NCBI RefSeq assembly: GCF_009727055.1
Contig: NC_052358.1
Span: 39,592,494-39,656,493, forward strand
Origin: Benincasa hispida
Lineage: Eukaryota; Streptophyta; Magnoliopsida; Cucurbitales; Cucurbitaceae
Length of the DNA: 64,000 bases
Direction of reading: 5' to 3'
A model generated the notes under the pieces. That model was not told the DNA's origin and searched no databases. It was given only the letters and a program-made list of their open reading frames with translations. This document shows positions 11,986 to 24,060 of the stretch, one piece after another. Both the position numbers and the translations under genes were made by a program. Position 1 is the first letter of the stretch, and every line of letters begins with the position of its first letter.

Positions 11986-12595
11986 TTGTAAAAATAAAAT
12001 AAAAACTCATAATTTACCTATAAATACCGCTATAATCATATTCTTTCAATCACTCTCAAATCTTAAATTCTCTATTATTTCTCTCATTTTCTCTAAAACT
12101 CTATCTACTCGTAGAGTTTTCTTTCTTTTAGTTCTTTTCCATTGTGTTGTGTTATGTTTAATGTTATGCTTTTTGTAACACTCTTATGTTTAATGTTATG
12201 ATTTTTATATCATTGTTATGTTATGTTATGTAAGTTTAATGTTATGATTTTTGTATTCACTACATTGCATAATAAACAATTTGTACAATTATTTTGTATG
12301 CAAATATTTCATTTCTTTTTAATTTTGTAATTAATTATCAATATGATATTATTTTGTAATTATCTCTCCATTTCTTTTTTAAATTTGTCATTCTCGCATT
12401 GACATTTATACATATATTTACAATATATGTCTTACAGAAATCGTGATTGCAAATGGTCAAATAATTTTAAAATGATTTAATTATTTCTCATGCTCAAGAT
12501 GGGAAGTTGTCTGTATTGTCATTTCCATTGAAAAGCTTGAGATGGTACTACGTGTGAGTTGTTATCTTGATATCTACAAAATCGTTTACATGGTT
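11986..12595. other. AT-rich spacer
   Basis: No gene is seen. 12150-12260 repeats GTTTAATGTTATG four times at irregular spacing. The rest is unrecognised. Confidence 0.4.
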
Positions 12596-13025
12596 TTGTG
12601 AGAAGAGATTCTCAATCCTAGGGAGAACCTAAGTTCATCACTTGAAGTGATCTTAACTTGAATAAGGAAAGATAAGGTCTTGAAGAAGGAATCTTACATT
12701 AAGCGAGAACATAAATGTTTCTTCACTAATGTTCACATATTTAAGGGGAGCCTAATTTCTATAGAGAAGAAGTTTTGCATCTACGAGGAACCTAGTTCGT
12801 TATTTGAGAAGTTAAGCTCTACGGGCAATGTTTCCTCTTTTACAGATAAGTACTTCATTGTAAGTACTTGACATTATTATTAGTGAAGTTATCTTTCCTA
12901 TGCACACTGTCCCTCAAACGTAGGTGATTTTGTACCGAACTGAATTATCGAACTCTAGGTTATGTTTATTCTTTTCCTTTCTTTGTATTTATTATTGTAT
13001 GTCTTTTAAATATTGTGACATACTT
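12596..13025 (+). repeat. Copia-type LTR 3' remnant
   Basis: The string GCACACTGTCCCTCAAACG then TAGGTGATTTTGTACCGAAC is a diverged form of 'CACTAxCCCCxAGACGTAGGx..CCGAACTG', the 3' part of SIRE/Angela-like copia LTRs. A second remnant of the same sort lies at 53690-53760 (GCACACTACCCCCAAGACG). No internal region or partner LTR adjoins it. The boundaries are guesses. Confidence 0.45.
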
Positions 13026-13496
13026 AACAACAATTGAGTGTGAGTTAGGTAACCGTTATTTCACTAAATCTGTGATCTACTCATAAAAATAATTAATAGG
13101 GTAAATCAAAAGAATAGAGAGAAAGCGATGACATTAGCAGTTTTTATAGTGATTCAAAAGTTCCTACTCCACGACCACTCTGCTACAAATGAGAAAAAAC
13201 CAATCAACCACTACTTTTTACAAGTTTAAGAGTCAACTCCCAACTTATCCTTTTGCAGCTTCAGGATCCAACTAATTTCAATCTTTTTCAACAAGTCTAA
13301 GATCAAACTTTTAATATCCTTTAAATGAATTTAGGATTAAATGACTACAAATTCTTTTTCGGGTTTAGGATTAATCAACAAAATACTTAATTCCAAACTA
13401 CACCCATACCTTAATAAAATAAAAAAAAAATCAAATAATGAATGTGAAATGATGAAATTGAATTCTCACAAAAAGAAAGCAACTCTCATAATAGTA
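13026..13496. other. Spacer left of CACTA element 1
   Basis: No gene is seen. It is decayed repeat sequence, interrupted by the CACTA element, and resumes at 17131. The GTA at 13494-13496 is the left copy of the target duplication. Confidence 0.5.
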
Positions 13497-14679
13497 CACT
13501 ACAAGAAAAATTAGCTCCCCTAACGCCTAAATCGGTCGTCGGGAGATAGGGTGTCTCCCGATGCCGTAAAGCACCGTCGATAGTCTTTTTGGGAATCCCC
13601 AACACCTTAAGTCTACCAAGGAACTCCCGACTGGTTCTCCCAACGCCCGTCGGGCAGCGTTGGAGATGGGATCTGGTAAAACTAGATCCCCTTCTTTTTT
13701 TAACACGAAACCTAACCCTCCCCCTCCTCCCCCCAAGATTTCCTCTTCCCTACTGCTCCCCCTTCACGCCTTTCGCGTCGCACCACCCTCATTTTCCTTC
13801 TTCCCCCGCTGCCTCCCATTTTCTTTCTTCCTTGCCGCCCATTTTCTTTCTTCCCTGCCGCCCCATTTTCCTTCTTCCCTTCACGCCTCCGCCACTACCC
13901 CGCCTGTGTCGCCCCCTTCACACCCGCGCCGCCACCTACCCTTCCCCCATCGCGCCACCACCCGCCGCCTTCTTCTTCCTCTTTTGTGCCGCCATCCGCC
14001 GCCGCCTTCCCCCTTCATTACTTGCAAAATTGTTGTTTATTTTCAAACTTTCAACAAGGTTCGCGCACATCCATTTCATTTATTTTCTCTTATTTTGTAT
14101 ATTAATTTAAGCCATTGTTTTCAGTTTCTAGTTGGTAATATAGATAACTAATGTTGGTAATGTTTAATTTCTAGCATGTTTGTAATCTAATGTGAATTAT
14201 GAATTATGGATTGTGGATGTTATTGTGGATTGAGTTTTTTTTTTTTTCCTTTTAATTCATAAGGTTATGGATTACTTAATTTACTTTAAAAGATGTTATA
14301 ATTTCTATAATTTGGTGGATTATTGTGAATTGTGGATTATGGATGTTATAATTTATGCAATTTGGTGGATTATGGATGTTACAATTTACATAATTTTGGA
14401 CTTAGTTTAGGGGAAAAAAATCAATAACATTAGGGGCAAAACAAGTCAAATCACCTATTAGAAATTATTTAAAATTTTAAATTTTTCGAACAAATTTAGA
14501 ATTATTTATTAAATTAATCAAAATTCATGCCTAATAAAGGATTTGTATTTTGTCCTCTAATCCAGGTTATTGTTTTGGATTACAAGTTGGTCAGAAAAGA
14601 TTTATTTTTAAGGATGAATAAAGAATAGATTAAACTAAGGAATAAGTTATCAGTGGGATATAGAGAAGGAGTATCCTAG

Positions 14680-16683
14680 TTTTTTGATATGGCGAAGTTT
14701 CATGTTAATGATTCTGGACGAATAAGATGTCCATGCAAGAATTGTATGAATTCAATTTGGGAAAAAATAGATATCGTGGAATGACTTCTATTAACATATA
14801 GAATATATTCCTCATATTGTGAATGAGTATCATGGAGAGCTAGTAAACTTATCTAGAGATTTTGAAAGTCATACAACTCATTCAATACAGAATGTTGAAG
14901 TAGATAGTATAGAGGGTAATGTTGTCGAAGAAAATGAGATGTTGATTCTTATAAATGATTTACAAGTTACAATTGAAAACGAAGATGCAAATGAAGAAGG
15001 GATTTAGAATAAAATATCCTCTAATGGTCAAGAAATGGATACCACAAACTTATTCGAGGATTTAATGACCGAAGCACGTAGTGAATTATACCCTGGTTGT
15101 TCGCAATTTTCGTCCTTGAACTTTTTAGTGAAGTTGATGCATATCAAAGTTCTCAACGGCTTGAGTAAGAAATCGTTTGACATGTTGCTGGAATTGTTAA
15201 AAGCAGTGTTTCCAGCTGGCACCGCTATAACTACTTCCTTTTATGAAGCCAAGCGAAAATTGTGTGATTTAGGCCTAGATTATGAGTTTACTCATGCATG
15301 CAAATATGATTGTGTATTGTATTGGAAAAAGTTTGCAGATTTGCAACAATGCCCTATTTCCAAAGGGTAAAAGAGTATCACATAAGGTATTGCGTCATTT
15401 TCTATTGATACTGAGATTAAAATGATTGTTTGCATCAAAAGAAGGCGCTTCTGACATGAGATGACATAAAGATAAGCGAGTTGAAATGGAGGATATATTG
15501 CGACATCCAGTTGATGTAGAGGAGTGGAAACATTTTGATCGTGAATTTCCTCATTTCGCTTTAGATCCCCAGAATGTTCGTTTAGGATTAGCTTCAGATG
15601 GGTTCAATTCATTTGGAAATATGAGCACTTCTTATAATATGAGGCTTGTGGTGATAATTCCTTATAATTTGCCCCCTTGGAAATGCATGAAAGAATTAAA
15701 CATCTTCATGTCTTTGCTCATACCTGGTCCAAAATCTCTTGGAAAGGAAATTGATGTTTACTTGCAGCCGTTGATTGAAGAGTTGAAAGAGTTATGGACA
15801 ATTGGTGTGCGAACTTATGATTCAGTCACTGGTGAGTTTTTTCAACTATATGCTACCTTATTATGGACGATTAATGATTTCCCTACATACGGTGACCTAT
15901 CTGAATGGAGTATAAAAGGTTATCAAGCATGTCCAATAAGCATAAGATAATTCATCCTTCGGGATAAGAGAAAAATATCATTTATGGGACATTGACGTTA
16001 TCTTCCAGAGAATCACAGTTAGCGTCGAAGTAGGCAATACGATGGAAAAGTTGAACATAGATCTCCTCTAGTTGAAATGAATGGAGAGGAGATTTTACAA
16101 CAAATAAATATGTTAAACTTTTTTGTGCTTAGCAAACATCCATCGAAGCAAGATAAAAAAAAGAAAACGAATTCTAAACTACACTAAGAAAAGTATTTTT
16201 TTTCCAACTTCCATATTTGTCCAGACTATTGTTACGCCATCAATTGGATGTAATGCATATTGAAAAAACATATGCGACAATTTTGTGGGCATATTATTAA
16301 ATATTGAAGGAAAGACAAAGGATACAACTACATGCAGCATACACATTAACTAATCAGATTAACTACGTGCAACATACACATTAACTAATGGTGAATGGAT
16401 TTCATTTTGTAAGTATTTGAAATCGGTGAAATTTTCTGATGGATTTGTGTCTAACATATCACGATGTGTAAATGACAAAGATAGAAAAATATCGGGGCTG
16501 AAAACACACAAATGTCATGTGTTGCTTCACAGACTACTCCCTATTGGTATTCGAGCATACCTACCGCAGAACGTATCCACTGCTATTATTGAATTGTGTA
16601 CATTCTTTCGCGACTTATGTGCAAAGACAATACATGTAAGTGATTTGAACAAACTACAAGCAGACATCATAGTCATACTTTGA
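14680..16683 (+). pseudogene. CACTA transposase (tnp2 / Transposase_21 type), broken
   Basis: Pieces occur in order in shifting frames. 14690-14770: FDMAKFHVNDSGRIRCPCKN, a transposase-associated N-terminal domain. 15035-15370: ELYPGCSQFSSLNFLVKLMH, SFDMLLELLKAVFP and HACKYDCVLYWKKFADLQQC, the region before the catalytic core. 15580-15940: LGLASDGFNSFGNMSTSYN and PWKCMKELNIFMSLLIPGPK, the tnp2 core. 16490-16680: GLKTHKCHVLLHRLLPIGIR and VSDLNKLQADIIVIL, the start of the DUF4218 region. Stops and frameshifts separate them, the stretch between core and DUF4218 is cut down, and the C-terminal part is missing. It therefore makes no working enzyme. The family cuts and pastes CACTA elements through their ends. 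Confidence 0.85.
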
Positions 16684-16815
16684 ACTTATAAATTAAAAAT
16701 ATTTAAAAGACAATTTTCAACTAATGAAGGAACTCCCTATGCATATTTTACTGTATTGGGAGTTCATGTGACTTCCAAAAAATAAAACAAACCGTCGGGA
16801 GTTCTCGAACTCCTA

Positions 16816-16992
16816 ACGCATGAAACAAACCGTCAAGAGTTGTCGAAGAACTCCCGACGCATGTATAGGGCGTCGGAAATTCCTCAAACTCCTGACGTCG
16901 TATTTAATGCATTGGCAGTTTGAGGAACTCCCGACGCCCTATATATGAGTCGGGTGTTCCTCGACAACTCCCGACGCCTTTGTTTCATGCGT
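16816..16992. repeat. Long inverted repeat in CACTA 1 right end
   Basis: The left arm 16816-16890 (ACGCATGAAACAAACCGTC ... TTCCTCAAACT) is nearly the reverse complement of the right arm 16917-16992 (AGTTTGAGGAACTCCC ... GTTTCATGCGT). The loop is about 26 bases. The arms are built of CTCCCGACG-type subterminal words, so they likely arose by duplication and inversion of the transposase-binding zone. A transcript would fold into a hairpin of about 75 base pairs. Confidence 0.8.
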
Positions 16993-17130
16993 AGTGAGTT
17001 CCTCTCCTGATGGATTTTTTCTGACCAAACTCCCGACAATCCATTATTCATCGAGAGAGCCTCTCCCGATGTATTTTTCACCCTTTCCCGGTGAATTGTG
17101 ACGTTGGGAGAAGTTCGATTTCTTGTAGTG

Positions 17131-18290
17131 GTATAGTACACAAATTTTTGTACACTTGAAAACACTCCAAAATTTTTCTCACAAAATAAAATAATCAAGA
17201 TCAAGAGACTATGAGAGATTTAAGATTTTTGGTTACCTTTTTGAACAAAAAAAAATGACAAAGTTTGTTGAAAAATGCTTGAAAGAGGTGAGGAAAAAGA
17301 TTAAATTTGGTTAAATTATAAAATGGAAGGATTTAAAAAGCATCATACATTTAGGTTAAAAAGGATGAAAGGTGGTGGATAAAATACGAAGGGATATGTA
17401 GTGATGATGATGATAATAATAATAATTAAATTTTAAAAAGTGATAGTTGGTTACAATTTTTTTTCATCATTTCAATTTATCTGCTCACTACACTATTTTT
17501 TACTTTAGATGTGAACTTGCATTTTATAAACAATGATAAATTGACTTTATTATATTAGCTTTGAAAAAACGCACTTGTTTTGGCAGCAAATTTCGTAATT
17601 TAACGAAAATTCCGTAAAAGATTACTGACAAATCCCTACATAAAGAAGTTAACAATTGCCATCGTAGATAATGTCATCGTAAATATATGATGTCGTAAGA
17701 TTTTAATGGCAGTTCAGAATCGTCATCAAAGATAATTTGTCATTATGACTGAGAAATTCCCATATAAAAGTTAGCAATTGCCATCCTAGGTAACGGTCAT
17801 CATAAAAAATTTTGCATGGCAAGCCATCAATATTTGTCTTCCACCTATGAATTTATCCACAAACAAGAATTAATATTTCAAATCCATTACATATACTCAT
17901 CAAATATGAAATAAACACACTAATCACCGACATTTGTGTAACAATAACACACTTTCATATAATACTTACGCCAAGCCATCATTTCTCTCATTAACAAATA
18001 TCAATTAGTACTTCCATGAATACTTAACACCAAATATCCCATAAACACAAAAATATTATACATAAATCTTTCAATAAACAGATCATAGATAAATTTACAT
18101 ACATTCTAAGCTAGCATTTACATTCTATTGAGACAAAAAAACAAGAAGTACATCCTTACACAAATCGGCCAACAAAACTTGTCCATTGGGTTTGAATTAT
18201 GTCAATCCTTCCTTGGATGTATGCATTTTTTGTATTGAACTACAAAGAGGAAAAAAAAAAAGAAGATAAATTCAACATAAGTTTACATTC
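17131..18290. other. Spacer with decayed DNA-transposon sequence
   Basis: No gene is seen. 17405-17430 is a (GAT/AAT)n tract. 17580-17830 repeats GCCATCGTAGATAATG..CATCGTAAA-like words with their complements, which suggests a decayed non-autonomous DNA transposon. The rest, to 18290, is AT-rich and unrecognised. Confidence 0.35.
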
Positions 18291-21200
18291 ATTTCTGAAC
18301 TAACATCTGTGGTGCAAGTTTTGGCTAATATGCAGGTTCGAATTTTGCATGGACTTGAATACAGATATTGTTCTTCTTGGGAATTGGCTGGCTAAACATC
18401 GTTGCCAATGCAATATCAGTCTATCCAAATAGGTATTTCTTTAGAGCATATAGTTAGGAACTTTCTAATCGCTCTAGTGAGTTTGTGCAGTAACGTCACC
18501 ATTACTACCAAGACCCCATCAATTTCTAGTAGGACAACCTCTATTTCGAATGTGAGGTCAGAGCTAAAATTCAAAATTTGAGTGACCAAATAACTCAAAT
18601 TGCTGAATCAGTTAGGAAATTGGAGGAGTCTCATGAATTACCCTCTGAGGATGCTGAGGTAAACAGTGGTGATGTGAGCATCGAGGATCCCGCAGAACCA
18701 ATGGTCCCTCAAATTTCTGAGCAAGGTAAGGCGTTGGATTAATTAATATGTGAATGTACTAATGATTTTTCTAAGCGCACAAGAAATCATTTAGAGCCAT
18801 CCCGCGTCTGTGGCACTGAGCTCGACATTGTGATAGAATATATGTGGACCAATTTTGACGATGATGTTTATCTTCTGCCACAACAAGAACAAGTTAGTGA
18901 GGTTAAGTATGAGAATAGGCTTAATTTAGAAGAATTTAAGATAAAAGAGTTAGAGGCTCCCACGCCTCGCCCTGTTCTTAATACCGGTATTCCTCTTATT
19001 TTTTTTTTCAATTTTACTTGCATTCGCCTCACGAGTCAGTTGAGTCGGAGTCTTTCTTTTCAGTTGAGTCAGTTTTAGAGTCATTTATTTTTCCACACTT
19101 TTAAAAAATAAAAAATAAAAAATTTGACCTGTCTGGTTCTTTTCAGAAGATGGGAACCCTTATGTCCGTACCAGGCCATATCGACTCATCCTAGAAAGGA
19201 CCGGAGAAATAGGAGAATTTCTTTCTACCTTGACAGGGGACGGGTTACGTCGAGCAACCAACGTTAAAAATTTGTGCTTCCTAGAGGCAACCAGACTTTA
19301 AATTTTTTACTTTTTCATTTTAAGATAGATATTATTTTATTTTATTTTATTTTAAGCCTAATGTTTGTTTAAAAAAATCAAAATTAGGGTAGATATTTTT
19401 TTTTTGTTTTTATTTTAAGACTAATGTTCGTTTAAAAAAATCGAAATTAGAGTACAACATCGCAATGTTGTAATCGCAACGTTGTAACTCTACGAGTCAG
19501 AACAACATTAAAACACTGCAACTGTCTCCTTTCTTCTTCATCTTCTTCAAATTTTCTCTCAACCCCGAGCTAACTCTCTCACTTTCCTCAAATCTCTTCA
19601 CTATTTCTCACCTTCCACACGTTTTGGCCCATCCCTTTATGATTTTCCCTTGAATCCATCAAAAGTTTTGTGGATTTTTCATCCATTCAAGGTCTAACGA
19701 GTTATTGAGCTTTTTTCAGATTTCGTCACTTTAAAGGTAAAAATCTTTGGGCATTTTTGTTTCTTGTTGCCTATTTCTAGTGTATGGCTATAAAGAAATT
19801 TTTTTCTGCTTGTTTGTTGCTCGATTCTTGTATGGGTTTGAGATGTTGAATATTATATTAATATGTTGGGTTTTTCTAAGTGCAAGTTGAAATTTTGGGT
19901 AATTTTTGGAAGTTAGGGGTAGGTTTTGGTGAGTTTTAGAAGAAGGGTGTTGGATATTATCTAGGAACCAAATTTTGTGAACTTTTTTTTTGAGAAAATC
20001 TATAATGGGTTCTAGAAGGGTATGAATAAGCGAAGCTAGCAATAGTGGGCAAGACCTCGCGCAACAACTCGACCATCCTAGGTTTAGTTCTAGGGAAACC
20101 CTAGATAGATATAATTACATTGTCTCTTCTAGGAGGTTAGATCCCGAGAGAGCACTGAGCCTAGAGGCTAACTATTACCCTCACAATACTGAACAGATCC
20201 ATGAGCTAGAGTGGGAATCTTTAGTCGACCGTCCTGGCGAGGCTGTTATACCCATAGTCAAGGACTTTTATGCCAACATAGATGAGTATAACTCATTAGT
20301 TAGAGGTGTTAGGATTCCCTTTTCATCATCACGCATCAACGAAGTCTACGATTTACGTGACTTCAATGATGAGTATGACAGGATTTGCTCCGGGTAGTTC
20401 CCGGAAGAGGAGGTTATTCATACCTTGTGTGGGCCAGGAGTTTAGTGCGCTAAGTTTCGAGGGGTCGTTGTGAGGTTTAAGAGCATGGATATTTCCGTCT
20501 CTGGTTAGATTTGGCACGCCTTTTTGTGCTCTAGATTGATGTCAGTGCCTGACGAACGTTAGGAGGGACTGCGTCAAACTTCTTTATTGCCTTATTCAGG
20601 GGATGTCCATCAAAGTCGATCTAGTCATTAGGGCCTCAATCCGTCATTGTGGGTGGTGTTCCACAACCTGTAGCTTAGATCACCCGAGCCTGATTACCGA
20701 TTTGTGCTAGAGGTTCAGTGTGGAGATCTCTGACGACGAGGAGAAGATGGGGGGTCATGCTCCCATCAATAGGTCGTCGGTCTCAGCCTTCTGAGGGAGA
20801 GAAGTAGACCAGCCATGATGATGATGATGACAGGAGGACGGAGAGGGATGAGCAGGCTCCAGTGTAGAGACACCTTATGCTGGTCCTGAGGATCAGACCG
20901 ACATTCCATGGAGCGGATTCTCTACAAAGTAGGCATACAAGATGTCAGCTGAGGCACTCCAGGTAGGCGAGTGCGTGAGTCACTACGAGTGAGTCAGCAG
21001 ACCATTCGTCGAGCGAGGCGTATAGAGAGAATGGTAAACTTCATTGGTTGTGGCCTTTGAAAGAAACATCCTTTATGCACTCGGTTTTCCAGAGTGGCCT
21101 TTAAAAGGGACCCCAAATCTCCTAATTTTGATTGTGGCCGTTATTCTTCCTTACTCTATTTATTTCTTTTGCGTGTTGGGTTATTTCTTTTTCTCTTTGC

Positions 21201-22600
21201 CTTTTCCTTGTTATCAACATTTTAGTTTCATTTAGGTTTTATGTTTTGTAGATTTCTTGTAGTTTTTTTTTTTTTTTTTTTTTTTTGTTTTTTATTGTTT
21301 TTTTTTTTTTTTTTTATTACTTTTTGTTTTTACTTTTACTGTTGTACTTGTTGATGAGGGCGTATTTCTTATTGTAGCAGAGTAGGTACTCAAGTCATAG
21401 ACGCGATGGTAGAGGTGCTGCATAGTGCAGACTGAGAAAGGAAGAGTCATAGCTATCAAAACGCACACGATGCGATGCGAGACATTGGTTATCAGGGGAG
21501 GTTTTTTTGTTCCCTTTGTTTTCAATTCTTCTTGACTTACTTAGAATACATTGTAGACAATGTATGTTTTTAAGTTGGGGGTCGGGTACTCGTTGGGTAG
21601 TTTTTCTATATATTGCTTTGAGTTCTTTGAGCATTGTGCTCGGACTATGTTGTGTACTTTTATTGCTTGCTAGACTGTTTGCTCTGTTGTTATCAGATAG
21701 TCTACGATGCACTCTTTCTGTAATGAATTTGCATGAAGTAACGTTAGGATTGCATGATCATGATTTTTTAGCCAATTATTAAAATCTTCTTGTCATTTGC
21801 ATCTTTAAGTCATTGTTGTGCGACATTAAGCCTTGCATGCTTAGAGTTAGGTTATCTGGTCTGTATTTATGTTGTCACCCTGAAGGTCCACCTTTGACTT
21901 AGGAGTAACTGTCCTTGTTTTAGAGAAAAAGTAGAAAAAAAGAGGGAAAAAGTGGCCTATGTGTAAAGAGAGAGAGAGAGAGAGAGAGACAAGAAAAGCA
22001 AACTAGTTGCATTTTGAAAAAATATTAAAAACAAATAGAAAAATCCAAAAAATGAGGCCTAACCGGTGTGCCTGCAAAAAAAAAAAAAAAAAAAGGTATA
22101 CGTGTGTGCATGGATAGAGGTGAAAAGAACTACCTCCGCTGTGTTTTGTTAGGGCCCGTGAGATAAGAGTGATAGTTTCCCAGGGGCCGAGTGTGGAAGC
22201 TAGACCTTTAGGTAAAGGAAATGCTCTGTTATGTTTTGTTTGTGTGAGTTTATGCACCCTTGTTTAAATGTTGCCCTTTTTTCACAAGTATGGTATGTCC
22301 AAGGTCGATAACCGTACCAGATTATGGGGAAAACGAGATGAGGACCGTTTAAAAATTTTTCGAGCTGTGCAAGCTTAACTAGAAAAACTCTTGGCTCACT
22401 TATGCATGTTTAGATAGATAATATTCTTAAACTTGTGCTTCATTGATTGATCGCAATTGAATTTCGTTCTTAAGTACAACTTTTGTTTGATTTGACTGTT
22501 GAGACTGAAGTAACAACTTTTCAAATTAAGCTAGCATGTCTTTATGTGTTTTATACAATGTTTAATTGTTTGTCTCTACCTTGTTCGGGACGAGCAAGAA
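18291..22600 (+). mobile_element. Athila-like element, 3' internal region
   Basis: This is the decayed internal part of a plus-strand element whose 3' LTR begins at 22617. 18550-18740 reads IQNLSDQITQIAESVRKLEE and may be a gag C-terminus. 19140-19300 has scraps that may be the pol end. 19466-19740 is a non-coding leader with a possible splice donor (AAAG/GTAAAA at 19733). The downstream reading frame follows at 20041. 21240-22600 is the low-complexity 3' spacer, with T tracts (21266-21315), a (GA)n tract (21967-21989) and an A tract (22076-22094), then the polypurine tract. No reverse transcriptase or integrase is left, and the 5' LTR is not seen. Confidence 0.6.
20041..20760 (+). pseudogene. 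Athila-type downstream ORF (third ORF of plant gypsy), broken
   Basis: Frame 1 from 20041 is open for 119 codons (to the TAG at 20398) and reads HELEWESLVDRPGEAVIPIV, then KDFYANIDEYNSLVRGVRIP, with INEVYDL after it. This is the conserved 'FY.N....VRG..V.F....IN..Y.L' block of the extra ORF that follows pol in Athila-group elements. Its role is not known; it has been called env-like, though this part carries no membrane signal. After 20398 the same frame continues with recognisable residues but is cut by several TAG codons, some probably from TGG or CAG. The product cannot be made in full. Confidence 0.65.
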
Positions 22601-22614
22601 TTAAGTTGGGGGTG
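22601..22614 (+). other. Polypurine tract of Athila-like element
   Basis: TTAAGTTGGGGGTG follows GACGAGCAAGAA and lies two bases before the LTR start TGATAGC. This matches the 'GACGAGCAAG..TTAAGTTTGGGGGTG' block before Athila/Tat 3' LTRs, where plus-strand DNA synthesis starts. Confidence 0.75.
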
Positions 22615-23750
22615 TTTGATAGCTCTCAAAAAGAGCTATTATTCCTAGCTTAATTCGAGCTCAGTAATGAGTTTTATGTGTTTATTTCTCTATTTTATAG
22701 GTAACGAGTAACCATGAGGTAGAATCAGGGATTTGAAGTTGAGCGGGACTAACTTGAAACGATTTGGAGTAGATTTGAAGTCTCCAAGCTTCAATGGATG
22801 TGAAATGACCAAAATACACCCATCATCACCGTTACAACGTCGTGCAACGCTTCAGCAAGTTGTGTAGCATTGCAACAATCCTTTAGACTATCGCGACGCT
22901 ACAACATTTAAGGACGGATGAGAAGCGTGCGCGCAAGTGAGCGTTGAAATGCTGCCCTGATTTTTCTATAAATGTCTCCTTTTGCTAGGTCAATTGAGTT
23001 CTGAATTGTATAGAAAAAGGCCCTAAAAATGTCGAACTCTTCATGTAGGCCGAGGAGAGGCCTTGATTTTCTCTTTTTCCTCTATGTATTCAATATCATA
23101 GGTTTGATTTATTTTTCCAGATTATGGTTTTGTATTGGATTGTATCAAAATTCTTTGTCTATGAATCAATGAGGTAATTTTTTATTAGATCTTGGACTAA
23201 ATGTTCTTTGTAATTTAATGAGTTATATGTTCAATTTTGTGCTTCAATTAAGAATTGTGTTTTTCTTTAATCTCGTATGATTAGACTTGCTTTTGTGTGT
23301 TGGACTGATGAGCCTATCATGATTGCATACCCTTGCTAGTTAATTTCAGACTCACACGTACCCTTGTAATCGTCCATGCTTTGAATATACCCATGTAGCA
23401 TAGATTAGATGAGTATGCTTAGGTGTATAGGTTAACCTTGAATCTTTGCATCGTACATTTAATATAGAATTAAAGAAATACTTTGATTGTTTGAACAAGT
23501 CTTTCCTGATACTTAATCAATATAGTTGAATCCTTGATTTTCATGCATGCGTTTCTAGTTCTTTATGGCTGTGAAGGACCCAATTGCATCTAGAAGCATG
23601 TAGGCTACTTAGGGCACGGTCTTTCCAACCTCAACTGCGGATTAGGACGCTTGATTTGGTTTGGATTAGTTGATTTCGGCCTTTGTAGAGATTGATTAGT
23701 TCTTATCAAATTAAGTAGCCATGTTATGCATGCATAATTCAAATATTAGT

Positions 23751-23961
23751 GTTGAAAATAGGGTTTTTACGCTAGGGGTATTTTTGTAATTGCTTCTAAC
23801 CCTAGGGTTCTCTACAAATCTATTTATTCACCCTGTTCTCATGTATTCGGTGTATTAGTTTTATAATAATAAAAGAAAAGATCTGTACTGTGGTTTTTCT
23901 CCCTGGTCTAAGGTTTCCACGTAAATATTGTGTTTTTTCTCTATTATTATTATTTTTATCA
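23751..23961 (+). repeat. Copia 5' LTR
   Basis: A short LTR with the promoter-like stretch TATTTATTCACC and the AATAATAAAAG tract. It ends TTATTTTTATCA, directly before the primer binding site. Confidence 0.93.
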
Positions 23962-23972
23962 TGGTATCAGAG
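23962..23972 (+). other. Copia primer binding site
   Basis: TGGTATCAGAG, complementary to the 3' end of plant initiator tRNA-Met, directly after the LTR. Confidence 0.85.
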
Positions 23973-24060
23973 AAAAGGGACGAAATCCTAGCAATTATGG
24001 AAGAAAACCATCCACAATCGCCTTCCACTGGTGGATCTTCAAGTTTTGATATGCAAACCC

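Larger units (their letters stand above)
13497..17130 (+). mobile_element. CACTA (En/Spm) DNA transposon 1, defective
   Basis: The left end reads CACTACAAGAAAAATTAGCT and the right end, reversed, CACTACAAGAAATCGAAC. These inverted ends share CACTACAAGAAA, the diagnostic terminus of CACTA elements. The 3-base duplication GTA flanks both sides (13494-13496, 17131-17133). Subterminal repeats of the word CTCCCGACG and its complement crowd both ends (13535-13660 and 16790-17100), the usual transposase-binding zone. The body of 3.6 kb is short for an autonomous element (often 8-20 kb). It holds only a broken transposase. A C-rich stretch (13690-14010) lies near the left end and gives long frames on both strands that I do not consider genes. 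Confidence 0.9.

Noticed and set aside
13589..14151. Two overlapping long plus-strand frames rich in Pro, Phe and Leu
   Set aside because: They come from a C-rich, low-complexity stretch inside CACTA 1, have no domain, and overlap in two frames.
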